Origin: DAOUBA01 sp034432855
GTDB taxonomy: Bacteria > Chloroflexota > Anaerolineae > B4-G1
Direction of reading: 5' to 3'
Length of the DNA: 22,124 nucleotides
Assembly: GCA_034432855.1 (NCBI GenBank)
Contig: DAOUBA010000074.1
Location: 1-22,124 of the forward strand
The notes under the pieces are model-generated. The model did not search any database and was not told the DNA's origin. It saw only the letters and a program-made list of their open reading frames with translations. Both the position numbers and the translations under genes were made by a program. This document shows, one piece after another, positions 1 through 7,469 of the stretch. Position 1 is the first letter of the stretch; every line of letters starts with the position of its first letter.

Positions 1-94
1 CTTCTACGCCGCCCACCTTGAACAGCGCCTCGCGCACCTTGAGAACATGGTGGTCAGCCCACATCAACGGTACATCCAGAGTCGCTTTCTTCAT
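1..94 (-). CDS. HMA-like (heavy-metal-associated fold) protein, N-terminal part only
   Basis: The gene runs off the left edge; only its first 31 codons are present. It starts at an ATG (92-94 on the plus strand as cat) preceded by a consensus Shine-Dalgarno AAGGAGGT at 101-108. The visible protein begins MKKATLDVPLMWADHHVLKV and continues with REALFKVGGVE, the beta-alpha pattern of HMA domains (beta strand, metal loop, helix, 'GV' turn). In a canonical HMA domain the loop reads MxCxxC; here the equivalent stretch is MWADHH, so both cysteines are missing and two histidines are present. Family knowledge: HMA proteins carry Cu, Zn, Cd or Hg. Inference: a metal-binding or degenerate HMA protein of the type seen in Chloroflexota. 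The call rests on a short fragment. Confidence 0.5.
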   Translation of the reverse strand, partial: MKKATLDVPLMWADHHVLKVREALFKVGGVE

Positions 95-115
95 AACTCA
101 ACCTCCTTGCCAGGG

Positions 116-135
116 TACGGAATACTTATTCCGTA
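116..135 (-). promoter_or_regulatory. Perfect palindrome in the HMA-like gene promoter (candidate metalloregulator operator)
   Basis: TACGGAATA (116-124) and TATTCCGTA (127-135) are a perfect 9-bp inverted repeat around a 2-bp centre, ending 21 bp before the start codon of the HMA-like gene. On the minus strand it lies between a weak -35-like TTACAT and a -10-like TACCCT, the geometry used by MerR-family activators, although the spacer counts as 17 rather than the usual 19-20. The TTAC of the -35-like box comes from the terminal repeat of the adjacent 137-300 element. The palindrome is seen directly; a metal-responsive role is inferred from the neighbouring gene only. Confidence 0.45.
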
Positions 136-136
136 T

Positions 137-300
137 GTAACTATTCAGGGCCGATTGAAATTGCCCTATTTAGGCGCTTCGTGCCAGGTGTCGGCCTGCG
201 CCGACACTGCCCGGTGGTGCAGCAAGGAGCAGGTCGGCGAAGGCCGACCAATGGCCGCAGGCTCAAAAGGGTGACTTCCAGTCACCGCCTGAATAGTTAC
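137..300. repeat. MITE-like element with 13-bp terminal inverted repeats and three nested hairpins
   Basis: GTAACTATTCAGG (137-149) is the exact reverse complement of CCTGAATAGTTAC (288-300). Between them lie three perfect hairpins: GTGTCGGC/GCCGACAC at 188-207, GGTCGGC/GCCGACC at 232-249, and GGTGAC/GTCACC at 270-286. The 164-bp unit has no convincing coding frame. It fills the gap between the HMA-like gene and the glycosyltransferase and ends 7 bp from the latter's stop codon. No obvious target-site duplication flanks it. It could be a non-autonomous transposon, or, read as RNA, a closed multi-branch structure that also ends the glycosyltransferase transcript. The family was not recognised. 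Confidence 0.5.
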
Positions 301-307
301 GAGTTTG

Positions 308-1411
308 CTAACCTGCCAACTCCCGATACACAGCCACCGTCTGGGCGGCGACCTGCGCCTGGGTGAAGTAGGCCAGCACCCGCTCTCGTCCACGTTGCGC
401 CAGATCTTGCCACAGGCTGGGATTCTGCATCAGGCGCTCAAGACACTTACGCAGTGCCGCAACGTCGCCTTCGGGGAAAATTAACCCCGCATCTCCGATC
501 ACGCGGGGGATCTCGCCGCAATCGGAGCCGACGACGGGCACGCCGCAGGCCATCGCCTCGATCAGCACGCGCCCAAATTGCTCGATCCAGTTGGGCCGTG
601 AACGTGAGGGGAGGACCAGCGCATCCAGTCGGCGATAAAAGTCTGGCAGATGGGCAGAGGGCAGGCTTCCGGCGAAAGAGACTCGCTCCGCTATTCCCAG
701 GCTTTGTGCGAGCATCCTCAAGCGCTCGTACTCCGGCCCTGCTCCCACAACGGCCAGCCGCCACGTGCCCTCAATCCTTGCCGCCGCTTCCAGCAGCAGG
801 TCAACTCCTTTTTCCACTACCAGGCGCCCCACGTAGCCGATCGCGAACTCGCTGCCGGAGCGGCCTTCGCTGATGCGAGGGGTAAAGATGGCCGGGTCTA
901 CTCCAAACTGGGGGATGACGGCCAGGGGGCCAGTATAGCCCTTCTCGCGCCAGACCGTTGCCGCGCCCGCGCTTCCCGCGATGGCATAGTCGGCGTGACG
1001 GAGGTTGTACCGTTCGATCTGACGGAAAGGCGGCGGATAGCGCCGGTTCAGGTTCTGCCAACTGAACCACAGGGCACGGGCGCCGGCGGCTTTCGCCAGC
1101 CGCAGCGCGTGGAAGGTGGCGAAATTGTAAGGTTCCTCGTCAATGTGGACGACCTGGGGAGCGAAGGCGCGTAACCGTCGTCCCAGACGCGGGTAGAAGT
1201 GGAGATGAAAGTTTCCGTTGAATGCGATGGGCTCAACAATCAACTCGTAACCAGAGGTGTGAGCCCGCTCCAGTTCGATCACACGGCTGCCGTCACGCCA
1301 GGAAGGTGGCACGGTGACCAGTAGTTCAACGTCGGGAAAGCGGGCGATTTCCTCCAGTTTGCGCTGATAAGTGCCCACCAGGCAGGCTTTGGAGATCATC
1401 AGGACACGCAT
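308..1411 (-). CDS. Glycosyltransferase family 4 (GT-B fold)
   Basis: A 367-residue protein starting MRVLMISKACLVGTYQRKLE; the ATG at 1409-1411 is chosen because the protein then begins with the usual GT4 beta strand, whereas upstream codons in the frame look non-coding. The N-terminal half is an acceptor-side Rossmann domain. The C-terminal half has the nucleotide-sugar domain: IGYVGRLVVEKGVDLLLEA, then the EX7E motif in EQFGRVLIE (E277 and E285), followed by AMACGVPVVGSDCGEIP and GLIFPEGD. Enzymes of this type transfer a sugar from a nucleotide donor onto a lipid or polysaccharide acceptor at the cytoplasmic membrane face; donor and acceptor cannot be read from sequence. No clear Shine-Dalgarno precedes the ATG, and the best promoter would put transcription start at the ATG itself, so the mRNA may be leaderless. 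It is divergent from the surface-protein pair. Confidence 0.85.
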   Translation of the reverse strand: MRVLMISKACLVGTYQRKLEEIARFPDVELLVTVPPSWRDGSRVIELERAHTSGYELIVEPIAFNGNFHLHFYPRLGRRLRAFAPQVVHIDEEPYNFATFHALRLAKAAGARALWFSWQNLNRRYPPPFRQIERYNLRHADYAIAGSAGAATVWREKGYTGPLAVIPQFGVDPAIFTPRISEGRSGSEFAIGYVGRLVVEKGVDLLLEAAARIEGTWRLAVVGAGPEYERLRMLAQSLGIAERVSFAGSLPSAHLPDFYRRLDALVLPSRSRPNWIEQFGRVLIEAMACGVPVVGSDCGEIPRVIGDAGLIFPEGDVAALRKCLERLMQNPSLWQDLAQRGRERVLAYFTQAQVAAQTVAVYRELAG

Positions 1412-1418
1412 AGTTTCA

Positions 1419-1446
1419 CTTATGTCATGATTCAGGAGATTGACAA
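1419..1446 (-). promoter_or_regulatory. Candidate divergent promoter for the glycosyltransferase
   Basis: On the minus strand TTGTCA (1441-1446) and CATAAG (1419-1424) are separated by 16 bp, matching the -35 at 5 of 6 and the -10 at 4 of 6 positions. The -35 overlaps the -35 of the plus-strand promoter almost completely. Transcription would start near 1412, at the start codon, which would explain the missing ribosome binding site. Confidence 0.35.
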
Positions 1447-1467
1447 GCACTTGCATTGTGCTATAAT
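1440..1467 (+). promoter_or_regulatory. Strong sigma-A promoter of the surface-protein pair
   Basis: TTGACA (1440-1445), a 16-bp spacer and TATAAT (1462-1467) match the vegetative consensus at all 12 positions. Transcription should start near 1474, giving a leader of about 105 nt before the GTG at 1580. The spacer contains AGCAC/GTGCT as a further small inverted repeat. Confidence 0.8.
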
Positions 1468-1486
1468 TTGCCCGCTTTGGCAAATT
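1465..1486. promoter_or_regulatory. Palindrome over the -10 edge and start site (candidate operator)
   Basis: AATTTGCC (1465-1472) and GGCAAATT (1479-1486) form a perfect 8-bp inverted repeat with a 6-bp centre. It begins inside the TATAAT box and covers the expected transcription start, the usual place for a repressor site. In RNA it could instead be a 5' hairpin. The cognate regulator is not in the window. Confidence 0.4.
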
Positions 1487-1526
1487 CGGCATATGCGAAC
1501 TGATAGGCCGGTGACCCATCTACTTT

Positions 1527-1544
1527 GCGGCCATTCGTGGCCGC
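1527..1544 (+). other. Leader hairpin with TTCG loop
   Basis: GCGGCCA and TGGCCGC form a perfect 7-bp stem around TTCG in the 5' leader of the 1580 gene, 35 bp before the GTG start. UUCG loops are generally very stable. It may protect the 5' end of the mRNA; no terminator-type T-run follows directly. Confidence 0.5.
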
Positions 1545-1579
1545 GAACCCTTGTTTATTTATATGTGGGGAGGAGCCTG

Positions 1580-3172
1580 GTGATTCGAAGACGCATATCG
1601 ATCGGTATCCTGCTGGCGGCTGTGTTGTTGAGTATGCTGCCGGCCTCGGATGTGGCTGCTCGTGATCCATCACGACTGGCGCAGACAGGTGGAGAGTTGC
1701 TGGTCAACCCAGGGTTTGAGGGACTCTCCTGCCCTGGCGTGGTGCCGCCGGATGCTTGTCTCCCACGCCGTAACTTTACGCACGCTGTGCACATCCAGGA
1801 TGGCATTCTGCGTGACAACATTGAGACCCCCGAGGGATGGGTGACTTGGTGGCGCGAGGCCCCCCCTGAATGGACGCAGCCCGAGGTCGTGCTGATGCCT
1901 TCCAGCAATCCCACGTACACTGACCCCAACTTGCCCCGTATCCGCAGTGGTGCGTATGCTCCCAAAATCTTTGGGCCCGCCGGCAAGGTTGACGGAGGTC
2001 TCTACCAGATCGTGACCGGGTTGCGGCCAGGGGCGACTGTGCAACTGACGGCCTATGTCCACACGTGGTGCTGTAATGAGATGGTGGGAAACCGCGGCTA
2101 CGCCACCACTTGCTGCGATCAGTGGGGCATGTGGGCGCAATTGGGCATCGAGCCTAACGGCCTGGCCGATCCATTCTCGCCCAGCGTCATTTGGAGCCAG
2201 AACTATTACGTCCCCGATTACTACCAGCCTATTGGCCCGCTCATGGCCCAGGTCGGTGCCAATGGTACTGTCGTCGTCTTTCTGCGCTCCACGGTCAAGT
2301 GGCCTGAGAAGCACATTGATGCCTATTGGGATGATGCCTCTCTGACCTACGTGGGGCCGGTCGTCCAGCCGACGAATACGCCTCCGCCGCCGCCTACGGT
2401 AGACCCTTCGGCGCCCACTCGGGCGCCGCTCCCCACATCCACCCCGCGCCCAGACGGTGCGATCGTTCACATCGTGCAGCCCGGCGACACGCTCTTCGGG
2501 ATCGCGCTGAAGTACGGCGTGGACATGGAGCAGATCCGCCGGCTCAACGCCGGTTCGATTGGGCCCGACAATCTGATCGTGGTGGGGCAGGAGTTGGTCA
2601 TTGCGGCGCCTCCTGCGCAACCGACTGCTGTACCGACGGAGGCTCTGGTGGTCGAGGCTACTGCCACGCCCGCTGCGGTGAGTGCTGCAGGCCCTTCGAT
2701 CTGCGTGCTGGCATTCCACGACCGTAATGGTGACACCTTCCGCAACGATCCGGCAACCGAAGAACTGTTGCCTGGCGTGGAATTCGCCGTGGCCGATGCC
2801 AGCGGCGTAATCGCCCGCTACACGACCGACGGCGTCAGCGAGCCATATTGTTTGGCAGTGAGTCCGGGCGCCTATCGCGTGATCCAGACCTCGCCTTCGG
2901 GCTACACACCCAGCGGTCAGGCCGAGCGGAGCGTGGCGTTGTCGGAAGCGGCCAGTCTCTCGCTCCAATTCGGCAACGTGCGCAGCGAGGGGGCGGAGGT
3001 CGCTTCTCAGCCAACCGAAGAGGCTGCGACGGTAGAGGAGAACCCCGGAACGTCGGGCAGTTCGCCTGTTGAGAACATCCTCAAGACGGTCGCCAAGATC
3101 GGTGGTGCGCTGGCGTTGTTCCTGGCTGTGGCGCTGGCGGTGCTCTTTGTCATCAACCGGCAAAGGATGTAG
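1580..3172 (+). CDS. Membrane-anchored surface protein: jelly-roll-like domain, LysM, SdrD-B-like domain
   Basis: A 530-residue protein. The GTG start is chosen because it follows GGGGAGGAG at 5-bp spacing and gives a clean signal peptide (MIRRRISIGILLAAVLLSML); its paralogue downstream starts the same way. Order of parts: signal peptide to about residue 27; a beta-rich domain of about 215 residues (LVNPGFEG near its start, ending AYWDDASLTYVG) resembling carbohydrate-binding jelly rolls; a Pro/Thr linker; a LysM domain at about 295-341 (HIVQPGDTLFGIALKYGVD), a peptidoglycan or chitin-type glycan binder; a second linker; an SdrD-B/Cna-B-like domain at about 373-469 (FHDRNGDTFRNDP); then a C-terminal transmembrane helix at about 507-527 with a short basic tail. 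Inference: an exported stalk protein anchored in the membrane and touching envelope glycans. The ligand is unknown. Confidence 0.8.
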   Translation: MIRRRISIGILLAAVLLSMLPASDVAARDPSRLAQTGGELLVNPGFEGLSCPGVVPPDACLPRRNFTHAVHIQDGILRDNIETPEGWVTWWREAPPEWTQPEVVLMPSSNPTYTDPNLPRIRSGAYAPKIFGPAGKVDGGLYQIVTGLRPGATVQLTAYVHTWCCNEMVGNRGYATTCCDQWGMWAQLGIEPNGLADPFSPSVIWSQNYYVPDYYQPIGPLMAQVGANGTVVVFLRSTVKWPEKHIDAYWDDASLTYVGPVVQPTNTPPPPPTVDPSAPTRAPLPTSTPRPDGAIVHIVQPGDTLFGIALKYGVDMEQIRRLNAGSIGPDNLIVVGQELVIAAPPAQPTAVPTEALVVEATATPAAVSAAGPSICVLAFHDRNGDTFRNDPATEELLPGVEFAVADASGVIARYTTDGVSEPYCLAVSPGAYRVIQTSPSGYTPSGQAERSVALSEAASLSLQFGNVRSEGAEVASQPTEEAATVEENPGTSGSSPVENILKTVAKIGGALALFLAVALAVLFVINRQRM

Positions 3173-3211
3173 GGCGAATGGGCAATCCGCCCTGGTGAAG
3201 GAGGAAGTGTG

Positions 3212-4801
3212 ATGATTCGCAAACGTGCGTGGATCGGTATCTTGCTGATGGCAGCACTGTTAGGCGCTGTGCCAGCCATGAGTGTGGCCGCGCCGCAGAT
3301 GCAGACGGCGGCTCCTTTGCAAAACCCCGGTTTCGAAGGACTCTCCTGCCGGGCTGGCTCAGTGCCCCCGGAATGTCTAGACAACTGGACGCGCGCGACC
3401 TTTGATGGGGTTGAGCGCCAGACGATCTACACTCCCCAGGGATGGGTGTCATGGTGGCGCACCGGGGAGAACCGCGGCCAGCCCGAGATCCGCGTGATTC
3501 CCAAGGCTGGCAACTATGTCGGTGAATTGACCCGCATCCGCAGCGGCTACTATGCGACGCAAGTGTTCATCGCCTACTATACTATGGACGCAGGACTTTA
3601 CCAGACGGTGAGCGGCCTGACACCGGGGGCGACAGTGCAGTTCTCGGCTTATGGTATGGGCTGGAGTTGTGAGAGCGATACCGGCGCACCCAAGTTCGGT
3701 TACTCCTGCGGCGACCTGTGGAATCTGATCTTCCAGGTCGGCATAGAGCCCAACGGCGGAAGGGACTTTAACTCACCGAGCGTCATCTGGAGTCCGGAAC
3801 AGAACTCCCCTGATGCCTTCCGACTCATCGGTCCAGTGACGGCCCAGGTGGGGCCCGGCGGCTCGGTGACTGTCTTTATACGTGCCAAGACCAAGTGGGG
3901 CTACAAGTACCAGGAGGCCTACTGGGACGACGCCTCTCTCGTCTACACCGGCCAACCGGCGGCAACGGCGACATCCGCGGCTCCCGCAGGTCAGCCGACG
4001 GTCATTGCCGGCGCAGATGGCCTGAACGTCCGCGCCGGGCCAGGAACCAATTTCGCCATTCTGGCCCATGTCGGCCCCGGCACCCAGTTCAGAGTCACCG
4101 GGAGATACGCGGACTGGTGGCAGATTGACTATAACGGCACTCCGGCCTGGGCGTACAGCGGGGTGGTCACGGCCCAGAATACGGCCAATGTGCCGCAGGT
4201 TGTGCCGCCGGCCTCTCCGGTCCCTGCAGCACCATCGCCCCTGCCCATTTTGCCTACGCTAACTCCTACTCCTCCGGCAGAAGCCGTGTTGCCGACAGCG
4301 GCGCCTACGGCTGAGGCCAGCCCTACACCAACGGGCGCCTCCATTTGCGTATTGGTGTATCACGATCGTAATGGCAATACGTTCCGCAACGATCCGACTA
4401 CTGAAGAACTCTTGCCTAACGCCGAGATCGCCGTGGCGGATGCAAGCGGCGTGATCGCCCGCTACAAGACCGACGGTGTCAGCGAGCCACATTGCTTCAC
4501 GGTAGCTGCCGGAAACTATCGCGTCGTCCAGACCTCACCACCGGGCTACGTGTCCAGCGGTCCAGCCGAGCAATTGGTAGGCGTAGCGGATGGCTCTAGC
4601 CCATCCCTGCAGTTCGGCAATATCCGTGGTCAGGGGCCGGCTGCTACTATGACTGTCGAGGTCACTCAGGGGAGTGAGGAGCGCAGCGCGGGCGGTTCCA
4701 ATCTCCGTCTCTTCTCGACCGTCGCCACGATCAGTGGTGCATTGGTGTTGTTCCTGGCTCTCGTGCTGGCGATACTCTTCGTGCTCAGTCAGCGAAGATA
4801 G
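3212..4801 (+). CDS. Paralogue of the preceding surface protein with SH3b in place of LysM
   Basis: A 529-residue protein. The ATG at 3212 is preferred to the adjacent GTG at 3209: it lies 7 bp from AAGGAGG (3198-3204) and aligns with the paralogue's MIRRR start. It has a signal peptide (MIRKRAWIGILLMAALLGAV), the same beta-rich N-terminal domain (NPGFEGLSC to YWDDASLVYTG, residues about 34-247), a bacterial SH3 domain at about 264-321 (GLNVRAGPGTNFAIL, then WWQIDYNGTPAWAYSG), a Pro/Thr linker, an SdrD-B-like domain at about 377-472 nearly identical in pattern to its neighbour's, and a C-terminal membrane helix (about 507-528). It sits about 39 bp after the first gene, so the two share one transcript. 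SH3b domains usually bind peptidoglycan. This is a tandem duplication followed by replacement of one module. Confidence 0.8.
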   Translation: MIRKRAWIGILLMAALLGAVPAMSVAAPQMQTAAPLQNPGFEGLSCRAGSVPPECLDNWTRATFDGVERQTIYTPQGWVSWWRTGENRGQPEIRVIPKAGNYVGELTRIRSGYYATQVFIAYYTMDAGLYQTVSGLTPGATVQFSAYGMGWSCESDTGAPKFGYSCGDLWNLIFQVGIEPNGGRDFNSPSVIWSPEQNSPDAFRLIGPVTAQVGPGGSVTVFIRAKTKWGYKYQEAYWDDASLVYTGQPAATATSAAPAGQPTVIAGADGLNVRAGPGTNFAILAHVGPGTQFRVTGRYADWWQIDYNGTPAWAYSGVVTAQNTANVPQVVPPASPVPAAPSPLPILPTLTPTPPAEAVLPTAAPTAEASPTPTGASICVLVYHDRNGNTFRNDPTTEELLPNAEIAVADASGVIARYKTDGVSEPHCFTVAAGNYRVVQTSPPGYVSSGPAEQLVGVADGSSPSLQFGNIRGQGPAATMTVEVTQGSEERSAGGSNLRLFSTVATISGALVLFLALVLAILFVLSQRR

Positions 4802-4858
4802 GGCATCGGCGTTTGGCGGCGCTGTGGTGATGCCGGGGACTCGGATGCACTAGGTGAG

Positions 4859-4892
4859 ACTGCCCTGCCGCTTGTGCGGTGGGGCAGTTTTT
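4859..4892 (+). terminator. Rho-independent terminator after the surface-protein pair
   Basis: ACTGCCC (4859-4865) pairs with GGGCAGT (4882-4888). The stem is partly extended inwards by CCGC/GCGG and runs into a five-T tract at 4888-4892. It lies 58 bp after the stop codon and separates the surface-protein unit from the phosphorylase operon. Confidence 0.8.
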
Positions 4893-4948
4893 GCTTTGCA
4901 CAGTTGCATAATTGCCAAAATGGTGTATCCTTCTTCGAGGAGGTACTC

Positions 4949-7444
4949 ATGCGCTACGGTTATTTCGACGACCGACAACGTGAGTACGTGATCACTCGGC
5001 CCGACACGCCGCTGCCGTGGATCAACTATCTCGGTTGTGAGGCGTACTTCGGCATTATTTCGAACACGGCGGGCGGGTATTCCTTCTACCGCGACGCGCG
5101 TCTGCGTCGCATCACCCGTTACCGCTACAACAACACGTCGTTCGACTATGGCGGGCGCTACATCTACGTGCGCGACAACGAGACGGGCCGGTTCTGGTCT
5201 CCCTCCTGGCAGCCGATCCGACGCGCGGTCAAAAAGTACACCTGCCGCCACGGGCTGGGCTATACGATCATCGGCTCGACCTACGATGGTATCGAGGCGC
5301 AGACATGCTATTTTGTGCCCCTGGGCGAAAACCTGGAAATCTGGCGGCTCACGCTGACCAACCACCGCAGGAAGCCGGCCAGCCTCTCGATCTTTTCCAG
5401 CGTCGAGTTCTGCCTGTGGGACGCCTGGGACGACCAGACAAACTTTCAGCGCAACTTTAGCACCGGTCAGGTAGAGATCGAAGATGGCGTGATCTATCAC
5501 AAGACGGAATACCGCGAACGGCGCAACCACTTTGCCTATTTTGCCTGCTCGGAGAAACTGGCCGGTTTCGACACGCAGCGTGACGTGTTCCTGGGGCCAT
5601 ATCGCAGTTGGGATAGTCCGGCTGCGGTCGCGCGCGGTCGCTCGTTCAACTCGGTGGCCCACGGCTGGGCGCCCATCGGCTCGCACCACGTCAAGGTGCG
5701 GCTCAAGCCCGGCGAGACGCGCCAGATCATCTTTGTGTTGGGCTACCATGAGAATCCCAAGGATCAAAAGTTCGATCCGCCCGATTCGCAGACGATCAAC
5801 AAGAGAACCGTCAAACCCATCATTGCCAGGTATCTCGATCCGGCGAACGTGGAGGCGGCTTTTGAGGCGCTGCGCGCGTATTGGGATGGTCTCCTGAGTA
5901 TCTACCAAGTCAAGACGCCCGATGTGCACACCAATCGCATGGTCAACATCTGGAACGCTTATCAGTGCATGGCGACGTTCAACGTGTCTCGTTCGGCGTC
6001 GTTCTATGAGTCGGGCATCGGGCGCGGCCTGGGTTTCCGTGATTCCAATCAGGACCTGCTGGGGTTCGTGCAGATGGTGCCGGCGCGTGCCCGCGAGCGT
6101 ATCCTCGATCTGGCCACGACGCAGTTGGAGACGGGTGGAGCCTATCACCAGTACCAGCCGCTCACCAAGCGTGGCAATCATGAGATTGGCAGCAACTTTA
6201 ACGATGACCCATTGTGGCTGGTGCTGGCCGTGGCAGCTTATCTGAAAGAGACCGGGGATTGGAGCATCCTCGACGAGCCGGTGCAATATGAGAACAGGCC
6301 CGGCACCGAGCAGCCGCTCTACGAGCACTTGCAGCGCAGCATCCAGTACACGCTCGACCGACTTGGGCCGCATGGCCTGCCGCTGATCGGGCGCGCGGAT
6401 TGGAACGATTGCCTCAACCTGAACTGTTTTTCCGACGAACCCGGACAGTCCTTCCAGACGACGACGAACAAAGACGGCAAGGTGGCGGAATCGGTGTTTA
6501 TCGCCGGATTGTTCGTGCTGGCGGCGAAGGAGATGACGCAAATATGCAAGTTTGCAAGTCTGCAAGTGGGCAAACTGCAAACTTGCAAACTTGCAGACTT
6601 GACTTGTAAGTACGGAGGCAAAGAGGTTTCGTACCTGGAAGCCGCGAGGCAGATGGAGGCAACCATCAAAGAACATGGTTGGGACGGCGAGTGGTTCGTG
6701 CGCGCGTATGACGATTTCGGGCGCAAGGTGGGCTCGCAAGAGTGCAAGGAGGGCAAGATTTTCATCGAACCTCAAGGCTTTTGCGTGCTTGCCGGCATCG
6801 GTATAGAGGATGGATTGGCGCAAAAGGCGTTGGATTCGGTCAACAAGTACCTTGCCACGCCGCACGGCATCGTCTTGCAACAGCCGGCGTATTCCCGGTA
6901 TTACCTGCACCTGGGCGAGATTTCCTCGTACCCGCCGGGCTATAAGGAGAACGCCGGCATCTTTTGCCACAATAATCCCTGGGTCATCATTGCCGAGACG
7001 CTGGTGGGCAATGGCGATCGCGCCTTCGACTATTACACCCGCATCAACCCCTCGGCGCGCGAACAGATCAGCGACGTGCATCGCTGCGAGCCTTACGTAT
7101 ACGCGCAGATGATTGCCGGGCACGACGCGCCGACGCATGGCGAGGCCAAGAACTCGTGGCTTACCGGCACGGCGGCATGGAATTACGTCGCCATCACGCA
7201 GTACATTCTGGGTATTCGCCCTACTTACGAGGGCCTGCAAGTCGCGCCGGTCATCCCCACGCACTGGCGCGGCTTTGAAGCCACGCGTATCTTCCGCGGG
7301 GTCAAGTACCATATCACCGTAGAACGCGCCGGGCCAGGCAACACGGTCTCGCTCATAGTGGACGGCAAGCCGGTCGAGGGTAATGTCGCGCCGTTGCCGC
7401 CGGCGGGCCAGAATAAGATCTCGGTGAGGGCGGTATTGGCTTGA
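4949..7444 (+). CDS. Cellobiose phosphorylase (GH94)
   Basis: An 831-residue cytoplasmic enzyme of the family that splits cellobiose with phosphate into alpha-glucose-1-phosphate and glucose. The ATG at 4949 follows GAGGAGG by 5 bp and gives the family's N-terminus (MRYGYFDDRQREYVITRP). Diagnostic stretches follow one another along the whole length: INYLGCEAYFGIISNTAGGY, YRERRNHFAYFA, MVNIWNAYQC, ESGIGRGLGFRDSNQDLLGF, AYHQYQPLTKRGN, GRADWNDCLNLNCF, YPPGYKENAGIFCHNNPW and HGEAKNSWLTGTAAWN. The catalytic acid should be D487 in the DWND motif. By memory it resembles clostridial cellobiose phosphorylase over nearly its full length, except for about 20 extra residues after 'LAAKEMT', exactly where an inverted-repeat cassette lies. 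A weak promoter (TTGCAT, 16 bp, TATCCT at 4904-4931) may precede it. It is first of a four-gene plus-strand operon. Confidence 0.9.
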   Translation: MRYGYFDDRQREYVITRPDTPLPWINYLGCEAYFGIISNTAGGYSFYRDARLRRITRYRYNNTSFDYGGRYIYVRDNETGRFWSPSWQPIRRAVKKYTCRHGLGYTIIGSTYDGIEAQTCYFVPLGENLEIWRLTLTNHRRKPASLSIFSSVEFCLWDAWDDQTNFQRNFSTGQVEIEDGVIYHKTEYRERRNHFAYFACSEKLAGFDTQRDVFLGPYRSWDSPAAVARGRSFNSVAHGWAPIGSHHVKVRLKPGETRQIIFVLGYHENPKDQKFDPPDSQTINKRTVKPIIARYLDPANVEAAFEALRAYWDGLLSIYQVKTPDVHTNRMVNIWNAYQCMATFNVSRSASFYESGIGRGLGFRDSNQDLLGFVQMVPARARERILDLATTQLETGGAYHQYQPLTKRGNHEIGSNFNDDPLWLVLAVAAYLKETGDWSILDEPVQYENRPGTEQPLYEHLQRSIQYTLDRLGPHGLPLIGRADWNDCLNLNCFSDEPGQSFQTTTNKDGKVAESVFIAGLFVLAAKEMTQICKFASLQVGKLQTCKLADLTCKYGGKEVSYLEAARQMEATIKEHGWDGEWFVRAYDDFGRKVGSQECKEGKIFIEPQGFCVLAGIGIEDGLAQKALDSVNKYLATPHGIVLQQPAYSRYYLHLGEISSYPPGYKENAGIFCHNNPWVIIAETLVGNGDRAFDYYTRINPSAREQISDVHRCEPYVYAQMIAGHDAPTHGEAKNSWLTGTAAWNYVAITQYILGIRPTYEGLQVAPVIPTHWRGFEATRIFRGVKYHITVERAGPGNTVSLIVDGKPVEGNVAPLPPAGQNKISVRAVLA
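6545..6606 (+). repeat. In-frame inverted-repeat cassette made of 8-bp units, inside the cellobiose phosphorylase gene
   Basis: Three tandem GCAAGTYT-type octamers (6546-6569) are followed by about four GCAAACTT-type octamers, which are near reverse complements. Arm 6546-6567 pairs with 6581-6601 with one true mismatch and one G-U pair. The cassette encodes roughly residues 533-553 of the enzyme, a stretch rich in C, K, L, Q and T that is absent from the classical family as I recall it. The reading frame stays open. Base use (A/T-rich, tandem) is clearly unlike the surrounding GC-rich codons. Confidence 0.75.
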
Positions 7445-7469
7445 CTTTGAGCCTGGATCAAATAGTCGA

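Noticed and set aside
1670..3163. A 497-codon antisense open frame over the LysM surface protein
   Set aside because: It is Arg/His/Gly-rich with no recognisable motif and lies exactly opposite a gene with a signal peptide, known domains and a membrane anchor.
6545..6606. Possible CRISPR-like tandem repeat
   Set aside because: Units are 8 bp without unique spacers, inverted midway, and inside an open coding frame.
4850..7312. An 820-codon open frame antisense to the cellobiose phosphorylase gene
   Set aside because: It is a shadow frame caused by GC-rich codon use. It shows no domain pattern and no ribosome site, while the sense strand has family motifs throughout.
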